This document shows, one piece after another, positions 7,990-15,962 of a stretch of DNA of 40,078 nt. Made by a program: the position numbers and the translations under genes. Source of the stretch: an uncultured Lachnospiraceae bacterium (GTDB lineage Bacteria > Bacillota > Clostridia > Lachnospirales > Lachnospiraceae); contig CAJTSD010000034.1 in the NCBI GenBank assembly GCA_910578795.1, positions 1 to 40,078 of the forward strand. Direction: 5' to 3'. Position 1 is the first letter of the stretch. Each line of letters begins with the position of its first letter. The notes below the pieces were generated by a model. The model did not search any database, was not told the DNA's origin, and saw nothing but the letters and a program-made list of their open reading frames with translations.

Positions 7990-8235
7990 ATGGCAGTAAA
8001 AATCAGATTAAGAAGAATGGGTCAGAAGAAAGCTCCTATTTATAGAATTATTGTAGCGGACTCCAGATCCCCAAGAGACGGAAAATGTATCGAAGAGATC
8101 GGTACTTACAATCCCAACACAGATCCGAGTGAGTTCAAGGTAAACGAGGAGCTTGCAAAGAAATGGTTGTCAAACGGAGCGCAGCCTACGGAGACAGTAG
8201 CAAAGATTTTCAAGGCAGCTGGTATTGAAAAATAA
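7990..8235 (+). CDS. rpsP: Small ribosomal subunit protein bS16
   Basis: 81 residues with the full S16 pattern: MAVKIRLRRMGQKKAPIYRI, VADSRSPRDGKCIEEIGTYNP, and LSNGAQPTETVAKIFKAAG. S16 binds 16S rRNA and is needed for 30S assembly. The start has gatgaggtgaaa upstream. It is the first gene of the rpsP-khpA-rimM-trmD run that is conserved in order across Firmicutes. Confidence 0.98.
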   Translation: MAVKIRLRRMGQKKAPIYRIIVADSRSPRDGKCIEEIGTYNPNTDPSEFKVNEELAKKWLSNGAQPTETVAKIFKAAGIEK

Positions 8236-8270
8236 TTCTTTGCATGTGGAAACACTTGGAGGTGTAAATA

Positions 8271-8498
8271 ATGAAGGAGTTAGTTGAGGTGATAGCTAAG
8301 GCCTTGGTGGACAGCCCCGATGAGGTCGTAGTCACAGAGAAAGCAGACGGCAAGAATATTACGGTGGAGCTTCATGTGGCAGCGGATGATATGGGAAAGG
8401 TTATAGGAAAGCAGGGAAGGATTGCGAAGGCGATTCGCTCCGTAGTCAAAGCAGCATCTTCCAAAGAGAATCTGAAGGTCGATGTGGAGATTGTTTAA
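8271..8498 (+). CDS. khpA: KH-domain RNA-binding protein KhpA
   Basis: 75 residues, the usual size of KhpA (YlqC). It consists of one KH domain with the GxxG loop in GKVIGKQGRIAKAIRSVV (about 43-60). KhpA pairs with KhpB/Jag in Gram-positive bacteria, binds many RNAs and affects cell elongation. The start is marked by ttggaggtg 7 bases upstream. A long perfect hairpin separates it from rimM. Confidence 0.95.
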   Translation: MKELVEVIAKALVDSPDEVVVTEKADGKNITVELHVAADDMGKVIGKQGRIAKAIRSVVKAASSKENLKVDVEIV

Positions 8499-8509
8499 CA
8501 ACATAAAAT

Positions 8510-8552
8510 ATAAAGGGTGTTCATAAAAGGTTTTGTTATGAACACCCTTTAT
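8510..8552 (+). terminator. Perfect 15-17 bp hairpin between khpA and rimM
   Basis: AAAGGGTGTTCATAA (8512-8526) and TTATGAACACCCTTT (8536-8550) pair perfectly, with two further flanking pairs. The loop is 9 bases. The tail (ATGAATTTAAAA) is T-poor, so it may be a partial terminator, attenuator or processing site rather than a strong terminator. Confidence 0.55.
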
Positions 8553-8584
8553 GAATTTAAAAACTGGAAGGGTATGGTTATTTT

Positions 8585-9112
8585 ATGGAAGATTTATTAC
8601 AGGTGGGGGCGATTACGCAGACGCATGGTCTGCGTGGTGAAGTGAAAGTGTTTCCGACAACTGATGATGCGAAACGTTTTAAAAAGTTAAAGGAAGTCAT
8701 TATGGACACGGGAAAGGAAAAAATGGTTCTTGAGATTGAGGGTGTGAAATTTTTTAAACAGTTTGTGATTCTTAAATTCAAGGGCTTTGATGATATTAAT
8801 GATATAGAGCGTTATAAGGGGAAAAGCCTTTATGTTACAAGGGAAAATGCCGTAAAATTGAAAAAGGATGAGTATTTTATTGCGGATTTAATTGGTATAA
8901 AGATATATGATGAGAATGACGGATATATGGGCATATTAAAGGACGTGATTGTGACGGGCGCAAATGATGTGTATGACATTACGCTGGAGGATGGCAGAAC
9001 ACTGCTTCTTCCGGCAATTAAGCAGTGCGTGCTTGCAGTGGATATGGAGCAGCAAAAAATGAGGGTTCATGTTCTTGACGGGCTTTTGGATGAGCAAAAA
9101 GGAAGGAGCTGA
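8585..9112 (+). CDS. rimM: Ribosome maturation factor RimM
   Basis: 175 residues with the N-terminal RimM barrel (LLQVGAITQTHGLRGEVKVFPTTDD, residues 4-28) and a C-terminal PRC-barrel (DEYFIADLIGIKIYDE, then TGANDVYDITLEDGRTLLLPAI). RimM helps fold the 3' domain of 16S rRNA and binds S19. It is followed by trmD after one base, with the trmD binding site inside its end. The start is the first ATG with GAAGGG about 14 bases upstream, a weak placement. Confidence 0.96.
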   Translation: MEDLLQVGAITQTHGLRGEVKVFPTTDDAKRFKKLKEVIMDTGKEKMVLEIEGVKFFKQFVILKFKGFDDINDIERYKGKSLYVTRENAVKLKKDEYFIADLIGIKIYDENDGYMGILKDVIVTGANDVYDITLEDGRTLLLPAIKQCVLAVDMEQQKMRVHVLDGLLDEQKGRS

Positions 9113-9113
9113 A

Positions 9114-9827
9114 ATGAACTTTCATATTATGACGTTATTTCCGGAGATGGTGCTCGATGGTCTGCATACCAGTATTATCGGACGCGCAGAAGAAAAAGGA
9201 TGTATTTCGATAGAGGCGGTAAATATACGTGATTATACCACGGACAAGCATAAAAAGGTTGACGATTATACGTATGGAGGCGGTGCCGGTATGCTGATGC
9301 AGGCACAGCCTGTTTATGACTGCTGGAAAGCGGTTTGTGAAAAAATTGACAGGCAAAAAGAGAAAAAAACAAAAACACGCGTGATTTATGTAACGCCGCA
9401 GGGAGAAGTGTTTCATCAAAAGAAGGCTGCTGAGTTGTCAAAGGAGGAGGACTTGATTTTGTTGTGCGGTCATTATGAGGGCATTGACGAGCGTGTGCTG
9501 GAGGAAATCGTCACGGATTATATTTCGATTGGTGATTATGTGCTGACGGGCGGGGAACTGGCGGCGATGGTGATGGTGGATGCGATTGCAAGACTTGTGC
9601 CGGGGGTACTGAATAACGAGGAATCGGTGCAGACAGAGTCGCATTCCAACGGGCTTTTGGAGTATCCGCAGTATTCCCGCCCCGAGGTGTGGCATGAAAA
9701 AAAGGTGCCGGAGGTGCTTATGAGCGGTCACCATGCCAATATTGAGAAATGGCGGCTGGAGCAGTCGATTGAGCGGACAAGACAAAGACGGCCGGAACTG
9801 TATGAGGCATACGTCAAACAGAATTAA
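9114..9827 (+). CDS. trmD: tRNA (guanine-N1)-methyltransferase TrmD
   Basis: 237 residues. SPOUT-fold enzyme that methylates G37 of tRNAs using S-adenosylmethionine. Conserved parts seen are MNFHIMTLFPEMV at the start, DYTYGGGAGMLMQ, LLCGHYEGIDERV, and the knot region ISIGDYVLTGGELAAMVMVDAI, followed by SHSNGLLEYPQYSRP. The start at 9114 is chosen for the aaggagc site 6 bases upstream; an in-frame ATG at 9069 lies inside rimM. rplS, which normally follows, is not present. Confidence 0.97.
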   Translation: MNFHIMTLFPEMVLDGLHTSIIGRAEEKGCISIEAVNIRDYTTDKHKKVDDYTYGGGAGMLMQAQPVYDCWKAVCEKIDRQKEKKTKTRVIYVTPQGEVFHQKKAAELSKEEDLILLCGHYEGIDERVLEEIVTDYISIGDYVLTGGELAAMVMVDAIARLVPGVLNNEESVQTESHSNGLLEYPQYSRPEVWHEKKVPEVLMSGHHANIEKWRLEQSIERTRQRRPELYEAYVKQN

Positions 9828-9831
9828 ATGC

Positions 9832-9861
9832 TTGACGTTACCCGGTATGAGGTGGTATTAT
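9832..9861 (+). promoter_or_regulatory. Probable promoter of the small membrane protein gene
   Basis: TTGACG at 9832-9837, an 18-base spacer and TATTAT at 9856-9861, directly after the trmD stop. Confidence 0.5.
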
Positions 9862-9906
9862 AAATATAGCTTACTTTAGGATAAGCAGATTGAGAGGTAA
9901 TGTTTC

Positions 9907-10050
9907 ATGGCAAATTTGATTGAATTTATTAGAATGACTTTATCGTATCTTTTGACTTTTGCAGTTATTGCAGTCGTATCAGGCATCGGTGGATTTATCG
10001 GTGTGAAATGCTGGAAACCAAAGGTTAAAACAGAAAAAGTGAAAGACTGA
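9907..10050 (+). CDS. Small single-pass membrane protein, unknown function
   Basis: 47 residues: a short N-terminal part, one hydrophobic helix (about residues 13-34, SYLLTFAVIAVVSGIGGFIG), then a basic tail (KCWKPKVKTEKVKD). gagaggtaa lies just upstream. It has its own probable promoter and a strong terminator, so it is likely a real monocistronic gene. Similar small membrane proteins are frequent in Lachnospiraceae; no function can be assigned. Confidence 0.65.
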   Translation: MANLIEFIRMTLSYLLTFAVIAVVSGIGGFIGVKCWKPKVKTEKVKD

Positions 10051-10063
10051 CAAGTATAGTGAT

Positions 10064-10096
10064 AAAAATGTACCGATATTTTTCGGTACATTTTTT
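10064..10096 (+). terminator. Terminator after the small membrane protein gene
   Basis: AAAAATGTACCGA (10064-10076) pairs with TCGGTACATTTTTT (10083-10096) across a 6-base loop. A-rich and T-rich arms make it able to work on both strands. Confidence 0.85.
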
Positions 10097-10098
10097 AA

Positions 10099-10127
10099 TT
10101 GACATAGTATGGTAATTATTTTATACT
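10099..10127 (+). promoter_or_regulatory. Promoter of nrdD-nrdG-dut
   Basis: TTGACA at 10099-10104, 17 bases, then TATACT at 10122-10127. It starts directly after the preceding terminator. Confidence 0.8.
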
Positions 10128-10136
10128 AGTAGACAG

Positions 10137-10184
10137 GCACTATATATTGTATGTAAATTAAATAACACATACAATATAAATACA
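10137..10184 (+). promoter_or_regulatory. Two NrdR-box-like sites
   Basis: The first, GCACTATATATTGTAT at 10137-10152, matches 14 of 16 positions of the NrdR box ACACWATATATWGTGT as I remember it. The second, ATACAATATAAATACA at 10169-10184, matches 10 of 16. Their centres are 32 bp apart, about three helical turns, the typical NrdR arrangement. They lie at and just after the expected transcription start, a position suited to repression. Confidence 0.65.
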
Positions 10185-10268
10185 ATTTGTGGCATTTTAG
10201 ATAGTTGCGTGAATGTTCTGAAAGTTTAGTGCCGGACATACAAGATAAATTCATCATGGAGGATTAAA

Positions 10269-12434
10269 ATGAGCGAAGAAATTGACTACGGTGCGCTTTA
10301 TAAACCGAAAACAGAGGTCTATGTCATTAAGAAGGACGGCAGCAAAGAGGCGTTTAATGTGCAGAAGGTGATAACGGCTGTTGGAAAATCCGCATACCGT
10401 GCGCTTGCAAAGTTTACGGATGACGACAAGAGGCATATATGCAGCTATGTGATTCATAAGGTGGACGAGATGGAAACGAAAGAGGTTCCGATTCCCGTAA
10501 TGCATAATATCGTGGAGAGCGCCCTTGAGGAGGTCAAGCCGGTCGTAGCCAAGAGCTATCGTGATTACCGTAATTATAAGCAGGATTTTGTGCGTATGAT
10601 GGATGACGTTTACAAGAAAAGCCAGTCCATTATGTATGTGGGGGATAAAGAGAATGCCAATACGGATTCGGCGCTTGTTTCCACCAAGCGCAGCCTGATT
10701 TTTAACCAGTTTAATAAGGAACTGTATCAGAAATTTTTTATGACGACCGAGGAGATACAGGCGTGCAGGGACGGTTATATCTATGTGCATGATATGTCGG
10801 CACGTCGGGATACCATGAACTGTTGTCTTTTTGACGTGCAGAATGTCCTTTCGGGCGGATTTGAGATGGGAAATATCTGGTACAATGAACCAAAGTCGCT
10901 TGATGTTGCGTTTGATGTAATTGGAGACATTGTTTTGAGTGCGGCAAGTCAGCAGTACGGCGGGTTTACCGTGCCGGAGGTGGACAAAATCCTTGCACCC
11001 TATGCGGAGAAAACGTACCAGTCGGCGCTTGAAAAATACAAATCGCTTGGCATTGACGAAAAAAAGGCGCAGGAGGTCGCGCTGGTAGATGTGGAGCGGG
11101 AGTTTGACCAGGGCTTTCAGGGCTGGGAGTACAAGTTCAACACGGTAGCAAGCAGCCGCGGTGATTATCCGTTCATCACGGTAACGGCGGGAATCGGCAG
11201 GGAGCGGTTTGCGAAGATGGCGACCATTCATATGCTCAATGTGCGAAGAAAGGGACAGGGCAAGAAGGATTGCAAAAAGCCGGTACTGTTTCCAAAGATT
11301 GTCTTTTTATATGATGAAAATTTACATGGACCGGGCAAAGAACTGGAAGATGTGTTTGAGGCGGGGATTAAATGCTCTGCAAAGACCATGTATCCAGACT
11401 GGTTAAGCCTTACGGGAAAGGGATATATTGCTAGTATGTATAAGCAGTATGGAAAAGCGATTTCACCCATGGGCTGCCGCGCATTTCTTTCACCGTGGTA
11501 TGAGCGTGGCGGCATGCATCCTGCGGACGAGAATGACAGCCCTATATTTGTCGGACGTTTTAATGTCGGAGCAGTGTCTTTGCATTTGCCAATGATATTG
11601 GCGAAAGCAAGACAGGAGAGCAGGGACTTTTATGAGGTATTGGATTATTATCTGAATTTAATCAGGCAGCTTCATATCAGGACATATGCATATCTTGGTA
11701 ATATGCGTGCGTCAACGAATCCGCTCGCATACTGTGAGGGTGGATTTTTAGGCGGAAAATTAAAGCTTTCCGATAAGATAAAGCCTCTTTTGAAATCGGC
11801 GACGGCATCTTTTGGCATTACGGCATTTAATGAATTGCAGATGCTTTATAACGGTAAATCATTAGTGGAGGATGGGGAATTTGCGTTAGAGGTTTTGGAG
11901 TACATCAATAAAGAAGTGAATCGGTTTAAGGAAGAGGATGGGAATCTTTATGCGATTTACGGTACGCCTGCCGAGAACCTCTGCGGGCTTCAGGTGAAAC
12001 AGTTTCGCGCAAAATACGGGATTGTTGAAGGTGTTTCCGACAGGGAATATGTCAGCAACAGCTTTCACTGTCATGTTACGGAGGATATTACTCCGATTGA
12101 AAAACAAAATTTGGAATACCGTTTTTGGGAACTTTCCAATGGCGGAAAAATACAGTATGTAAAATATCCGATTGATTATAATATATCGGCAATCAAAACA
12201 CTGGTGCGGCGTGCGATGGAAATGGGATTTTATGAGGGTGTTAATTTGTCTCTTGCGTACTGTGATGATTGCGGTCATCAGGAACTTGAGATGGATGTAT
12301 GTCCGAAATGCGGCAGCAAAAACCTGACAAAAATTGACCGCATGAACGGTTACTTGTCCTATTCGCGCGTGCATGGCGATACGCGGCTAAATGATGCGAA
12401 AATGGCAGAGATTGCTGAGCGGAAAAGTATGTAA
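10269..12434 (+). CDS. nrdD: Anaerobic ribonucleoside-triphosphate reductase (class III)
   Basis: 721 residues. An ATP-cone domain at about residues 16-110 (YVIKKDGSKEAFNVQKVITAVGKSA) provides allosteric control. The catalytic glycyl-radical barrel follows (MNCCLFDVQNVLSGGFEMGN; NLCGLQVKQFRAKYGI). Near the C-terminus four zinc cysteines sit at about 665, 668, 678 and 681 (CDDC and CPKC), then the radical loop RMNGYLSY with the glycine at about 694. It reduces ribonucleotides without oxygen and is activated by NrdG, encoded next. The start follows ggagga by 5 bases. Confidence 0.97.
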   Translation: MSEEIDYGALYKPKTEVYVIKKDGSKEAFNVQKVITAVGKSAYRALAKFTDDDKRHICSYVIHKVDEMETKEVPIPVMHNIVESALEEVKPVVAKSYRDYRNYKQDFVRMMDDVYKKSQSIMYVGDKENANTDSALVSTKRSLIFNQFNKELYQKFFMTTEEIQACRDGYIYVHDMSARRDTMNCCLFDVQNVLSGGFEMGNIWYNEPKSLDVAFDVIGDIVLSAASQQYGGFTVPEVDKILAPYAEKTYQSALEKYKSLGIDEKKAQEVALVDVEREFDQGFQGWEYKFNTVASSRGDYPFITVTAGIGRERFAKMATIHMLNVRRKGQGKKDCKKPVLFPKIVFLYDENLHGPGKELEDVFEAGIKCSAKTMYPDWLSLTGKGYIASMYKQYGKAISPMGCRAFLSPWYERGGMHPADENDSPIFVGRFNVGAVSLHLPMILAKARQESRDFYEVLDYYLNLIRQLHIRTYAYLGNMRASTNPLAYCEGGFLGGKLKLSDKIKPLLKSATASFGITAFNELQMLYNGKSLVEDGEFALEVLEYINKEVNRFKEEDGNLYAIYGTPAENLCGLQVKQFRAKYGIVEGVSDREYVSNSFHCHVTEDITPIEKQNLEYRFWELSNGGKIQYVKYPIDYNISAIKTLVRRAMEMGFYEGVNLSLAYCDDCGHQELEMDVCPKCGSKNLTKIDRMNGYLSYSRVHGDTRLNDAKMAEIAERKSM

Positions 12435-12491
12435 GGTCTGATTGGCGGAACGGTATGTTATAAAAAATAAAACGGATGAGAGGTTGACAGA

Positions 12492-13085
12492 ATGAGATAT
12501 CACAATATTACGAAAGACGATATGCTAAATGGTGACGGATTGCGGGTTGTTTTATGGGTGGCAGGCTGTGAGCACTGTTGTAAGGGATGCCAAAATCCTG
12601 TGACATGGGACCCGAACGGAGGTCTTGAATTTGATGAGGACGCAAAGCGTGAAATTTTTGAACAGCTGGACCAGTCCTATATATCAGGAATTACATTTTC
12701 TGGCGGGGATCCGATGCACTGTGCAAACCGCAGTGCAGTCAAGCAGCTTGCAATGGAAATTCGGGAGAAGTATCCTGATAAAACAATATGGCTTTACACA
12801 GGTGATGTGTGGGAGAATGTGATGAATTCTTCTCTGATGAAGTATGTTGATGTGCTCGTTGACGGGGAATTTGATCAGGATAAGAAGGATGCGACACTGA
12901 TGTGGAAGGGCAGCAGTAACCAGCGTGTTATAGACGTACAGGCAACACTTGCAGGAGAGAACAAACTGATGCCAGTGCTTCACTGCGATGACCATGACGA
13001 TATTCCGATGGGACGTGAAACAAATATTATTCCGTTTAGTGCAAACGGAAGCTGCGTTGTAAAGAAGAATATCTATCATGCCTAA
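12492..13085 (+). CDS. nrdG: Anaerobic ribonucleotide reductase activating protein
   Basis: 197 residues, a radical-SAM enzyme that puts the glycyl radical on NrdD. The 4Fe-4S ligands are the CxxxCxxC cysteines 26, 30 and 33 (GCEHCCKGCQNPVTW). The SAM-binding GGDP motif follows (TFSGGDPMH), then WLYTGDVWE and YVDVLVDGEF. An extra C-terminal tail ends in FSANGSCVVKKNIYHA. It lies 57 bases after nrdD with the site agaggttg, and belongs to the same operon. Confidence 0.96.
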   Translation: MRYHNITKDDMLNGDGLRVVLWVAGCEHCCKGCQNPVTWDPNGGLEFDEDAKREIFEQLDQSYISGITFSGGDPMHCANRSAVKQLAMEIREKYPDKTIWLYTGDVWENVMNSSLMKYVDVLVDGEFDQDKKDATLMWKGSSNQRVIDVQATLAGENKLMPVLHCDDHDDIPMGRETNIIPFSANGSCVVKKNIYHA

Positions 13086-13111
13086 ACTGCTGGTATAAAA
13101 AGGAGCACAAA

Positions 13112-13564
13112 GTGAAGATTAAGATAAAATATTTAACGGACAAGGTACAGAAGCTTGAAAAGATTTCAAAGGGAAACTGGATTGACCTTCGGGCGGCGGA
13201 GAATGTCGTGATGAAAAAGGGTGAGTTTAAGCTGATCCCACTTGGGATTGCGATGGAGCTGCCTAGAGGCTACGAGGCGCATGTCGTTCCGAGAAGTTCT
13301 ACGTTTAAAAATTTCGGGCTGATACAGGTGAATCATCAGGGGGTGATTGACGGTCCCGACCGGGAAACGGGCGAGGGCGGATATTGCGGGAATGATGACG
13401 CGTGGTTTGTACCGATGTATGCCATGCGTGATACGGAAATTCATATAAATGACCGTATCTGCCAGTTTCGGATTATGGAGCAGCAGCCGGATATTGAGTT
13501 TGAGGAGGTCGGTGAGCTGACCGGACCAAATCGAGGCGGGTTTGGATCCACGGGGAGAAATTAA
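13112..13564 (+). CDS. dut: dUTP diphosphatase
   Basis: 150 residues, the trimeric dUTPase fold. Motifs in order are DLRAAENVVMKKGE (motif 1 region), PRSSTFKNFGLIQVN (motif 2), GVIDGPDR (motif 3, though longer than usual after it: ETGEGGYCGNDD), INDRICQFRI (motif 4), and the C-terminal GGFGSTGRN (motif 5). It cleaves dUTP to dUMP and pyrophosphate. GTG start with aaggagc 6 bases upstream. Placement after nrdDG groups three deoxynucleotide genes in one unit. Confidence 0.93.
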   Translation: MKIKIKYLTDKVQKLEKISKGNWIDLRAAENVVMKKGEFKLIPLGIAMELPRGYEAHVVPRSSTFKNFGLIQVNHQGVIDGPDRETGEGGYCGNDDAWFVPMYAMRDTEIHINDRICQFRIMEQQPDIEFEEVGELTGPNRGGFGSTGRN

Positions 13565-13566
13565 AA

Positions 13567-13622
13567 GAAAGGGAGGGGATCTCACAAGTCATTGCATGAC
13601 TTCGAGGATACCCTCCTTTTTA
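13567..13622. terminator. Bidirectional terminator between dut and the spoVAF-like gene
   Basis: A long, slightly interrupted stem: AAAGGGAGGGGATCT at the left pairs with AGGATACCCTCCTTTT at the right, with an inner AGTCA-TTGCA-TGACT hairpin. It is flanked by A runs on the left and T on the right, and separates two convergent genes. Confidence 0.8.
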
Positions 13623-13675
13623 GTTTACGCGAAAATATAAGGGGTATTCACCAATGAAGTAAATAACGTAAATTT

Positions 13676-15076
13676 TTATTCCTGTGATTTCGGCAGCCTG
13701 TAGCGGAACAGTGCATGGCTGACTTTTTTCCAGTTAAATGGAATGAGCGGATAAAGGTAACTCTGACCAGAAACCATTTTGTTTGAAACAATTGCAAAGA
13801 AGAATAGCACAATCCCCGCAATATATCCCCAAAACTGGAAAATAGCAGTTAAGATCAGGTTGATAATCCGGAAAAATTTTACCGCATAACCGAGTTCATA
13901 GCTAGGATGCGTATAGTTTGCAATTGCAACAAATGCCATATATAACATAACTTCAGCATTAAACCAACCGCTTTTTACGGAAAATTCTCCGAGAATCAAT
14001 GCTGCCATGACACTAAGCGGTGTCGAAAGCATGTTCGGCGTGTTGACAGCGGCAAGCCGCAAACCGTCAATTGCTAACTCCAGGATTAAGAACTGCCATA
14101 TCAGCGGCACATTGATGTCCTCTTTAACGACGATGAAATCAAAGGAGGGCGGTATCCAGTCAGGATTTTGCATCAACAGTAAAAACGTAGGCGTGACAAA
14201 GTAAGTAAGGATTAATATTAAAAACCGCGAAAGCCTTAAATAGGAGCCTGTGACGGGTGGAAAATAAAAATCGTCCGCCTCCTGTATCATGTCAAGGATG
14301 CTGATAGGGAGAATCATGGCAGAGGGTGAGTTGTCCACTAATATGATGATATTTCCCTCTAAAACCTGTGCAGCGGCAGTGTCGGGACGCTCCGTATACT
14401 TAAATTTGGGAAAGGGATTGAACCACTTCGAGGTGTATAGGCACTCGGCAAGGCTTTCCTGATTCAGGGTCAGCGCGTCTACTTTGATATTGTTGATACG
14501 GTCGCGGATTTTTTTGAGAAATTCCTTGTCAACACGGCTGTCCATGTAACAGAGTGCAATGTCTGTTTTCGATGCTTTTCCAGCACTGAGCATTTCCACC
14601 CTTAAATCCGTACTCCGGATACGGCGCCGAATCAGGGCAGTGTTAAAAACAACGGTTTCCACAAATCCGTCTTTAGAACCGCGCAGTACCTTATCCTTTT
14701 CAGGCTCCGACACGCCGCGTGCGGGGTAGGTGCGGGAGTCAATTAAGATACAGTCATCATAACCTTCAATCAGCACTGCGAAAACACCACAAAGTACATT
14801 TTTGGTGATTTCGTCAAAATCTTTTGAGAGATCTACTTCTACATGCGGTAAAAGTTTATTCAGACCGTCTGCGGTCTGCGGCATGTCATCGCTCTTTAAT
14901 CCCATAAGAAACTGTAAAATCTTTTGCATCATTTCATCTTTACAAAAGCCGTCTATAAAATAAAAGGCTGCATTTTTTCCGCCGATTGTAATGTCGCGGT
15001 TTACAATGTCAAAGCATTCGCTGACATGCAGTGTATCATTTAGATAATTCTTATTTTCTTCAAATGTCTGATACAT
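13676..15076 (-). CDS. spoVAF: Spore germination protein of the SpoVAF/GerA family
   Basis: 466 residues. The N-terminal half is a soluble GerA-type domain (NYLNDTLHVSECFDIVNRDI, FIDGFCKDEMMQKIL, a resemblance to SpoVAF rather than GerAA). The C-terminal half has about five membrane segments, including FLILILTYFVTPTFLLLM, VPLIWQFLILELAIDGLRLA and the long ILTAIFQFWGYIAGIVLFFF. SpoVAF acts in the inner spore membrane and assists germinant receptors. The start at 15076 is chosen because ggaggt lies 6 bases upstream; an in-frame ATG at 15112 has no such site. No other spoVA genes are seen here. Confidence 0.8.
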   Translation of the reverse strand: MYQTFEENKNYLNDTLHVSECFDIVNRDITIGGKNAAFYFIDGFCKDEMMQKILQFLMGLKSDDMPQTADGLNKLLPHVEVDLSKDFDEITKNVLCGVFAVLIEGYDDCILIDSRTYPARGVSEPEKDKVLRGSKDGFVETVVFNTALIRRRIRSTDLRVEMLSAGKASKTDIALCYMDSRVDKEFLKKIRDRINNIKVDALTLNQESLAECLYTSKWFNPFPKFKYTERPDTAAAQVLEGNIIILVDNSPSAMILPISILDMIQEADDFYFPPVTGSYLRLSRFLILILTYFVTPTFLLLMQNPDWIPPSFDFIVVKEDINVPLIWQFLILELAIDGLRLAAVNTPNMLSTPLSVMAALILGEFSVKSGWFNAEVMLYMAFVAIANYTHPSYELGYAVKFFRIINLILTAIFQFWGYIAGIVLFFFAIVSNKMVSGQSYLYPLIPFNWKKVSHALFRYRLPKSQE

Positions 15077-15112
15077 GTGATACCTCCACGGATATAAGTT
15101 CATTTGATTCAA

Positions 15113-15268
15113 AAAAGGCGACGCGCAAAGCGTGCCGGCGTTTGATGTAGATTATTACCAGATATGGTAAAAATATTCGTGTGATTGTTATGTTCATAAA
15201 TCGGTAACCGATTGCCTGTTTTGACATAATATGTTAATAAAATAAAAAAATCGAGGAGTGTAGACATT
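15113..15268. promoter_or_regulatory. Divergent spore-gene control region with palindrome
   Basis: This 150-base gap separates the minus-strand spoVAF-like gene from the plus-strand cotJ operon. It contains a perfect 15-base palindrome, AATCGGTAACCGATT, at 15199-15213. AAATATT at 15171-15177 and CATAAAT at 15195-15201 resemble sigma-E -35 and -10 elements, but their 17-base gap is longer than usual, so the promoter call is weak. A TTGACA is present at 15221-15226 without a convincing -10. Confidence 0.35.
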
Positions 15269-15439
15269 ATGCAGGAATGGAAACCTCAGATGCCTTACAT
15301 GGAACAGTTCCCGGTAGCAATGGCATATGTGCCGTGGCAGAGAAACTGTAACATGTATGAAAACCTTGATGAAGCCTATAAAACAGGCACCATCTTTCCG
15401 GAACTGAACAAACCGTTTACGGGAAGGAGGGTTCAATGA
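15269..15439 (+). CDS. cotJA: Spore coat associated protein CotJA
   Basis: 56 residues: after a short start comes the CotJA signature MEQFPVAMAYVPWQ, then MYENLDEAYKTGTIFPELNKPF. gaggagtg precedes the ATG. In Bacillus the cotJABC operon is made in the mother cell under sigma-E and its products join the inner coat. The stop overlaps the start of cotJB (ATGA), so the two are translationally coupled. Confidence 0.9.
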   Translation: MQEWKPQMPYMEQFPVAMAYVPWQRNCNMYENLDEAYKTGTIFPELNKPFTGRRVQ

Positions 15440-15732
15440 TGAATACAGGCTACAAGGCATGCAACATTGATACGTGCGCGGAACGCAGACGCCTTTTGCA
15501 CGAAATCGGGAAAGTGGATTTTGTGCTCAAGGAGCTTAACCTTTATTTGGATACCCACCCTTACGACCAGCAGGCGATGGACGCATTTAAACACTACAAT
15601 ATGGCAAAAAATAAAATGGTGAAGGAATACACGGAAAAGTACGGACCTTTGGTATTAAGCATCGTTGATACGGATTGCGGAGAATGGAAATGGGCCACGC
15701 AGGACTGGCCGTGGGAAGGGGGCTATCATTAA
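15436..15732 (+). CDS. cotJB: Spore coat protein CotJB
   Basis: 98 residues with the CotJB pattern: LLHEIGKVDFVLKELNLYLDTHPYDQQAMDAF followed by YNMAKNKMVKEYTEKYGPL and a Trp-rich end (WKWATQDWPWEGGYH). ggaaggagg precedes the start. Overlaps cotJA by four bases and abuts cotJC with no gap. Confidence 0.93.
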   Translation: MMNTGYKACNIDTCAERRRLLHEIGKVDFVLKELNLYLDTHPYDQQAMDAFKHYNMAKNKMVKEYTEKYGPLVLSIVDTDCGEWKWATQDWPWEGGYH

Positions 15733-15939
15733 ATGTGGAATTATGAAAAAAGATTGCAGTTTCCGGTAAAAATTACCCAAACCAACCCACAGATTGCACA
15801 GGTGATTATTTCCCAATACGGCGGACCTGACGGGGAGCTTGCCGCGTCTATGCGTTATCTTGCGCAGCGCTATACGATGCCATATAATTCTGTGGCAGGA
15901 CTTTTGACAGATATTGGTACAGAGGAGTATGCGCCTTGA
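15733..15939 (+). pseudogene. cotJC: cotJC, 5' third only: interrupted by prophage integration
   Basis: The first 66 or so codons match CotJC, a manganese-catalase-like coat protein normally near 190-200 residues: MWNYEKRLQFPVKITQTNPQ, then YGGPDGELAASMRYLAQRY and AGLLTDIGTEEYA. After GTEEYA the family continues with helices carrying the metal ligands, but here one proline and a stop follow, and 12 bases later the phage recombinase gene ends on the opposite strand. The glutamate and histidine ligands that follow are therefore lost. The missing 3' part should lie at the other end of the prophage. The gene may be restored on excision. Confidence 0.88.
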
Positions 15940-15962
15940 TGTTGGATATCATCAAAGGCGCA
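15930..15962. other. Probable attL junction with inverted repeat
   Basis: TGCGCCTTGATG (15930-15941) and CATCAAAGGCGCA (15950-15962) form an inverted repeat with one extra base and an 8-base loop. It contains the stop codon of truncated cotJC on the plus strand and the stop codon of the recombinase on the minus strand. The last cotJC-like codon is GCG at 15931, so the crossover is at or just before this point. The exact core needs attR or the empty site. Confidence 0.65.

Noticed and set aside
10254..11231. Long minus-strand open frame opposite nrdD
   Set aside because: It mirrors a well supported nrdD frame, has no ribosome binding site and resembles no protein; a codon-use shadow.
15171..15201. 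Firm sigma-E promoter for cotJ
   Set aside because: Elements resemble sigma-E boxes but the spacing is too long; recorded only as a weak part of the control region.
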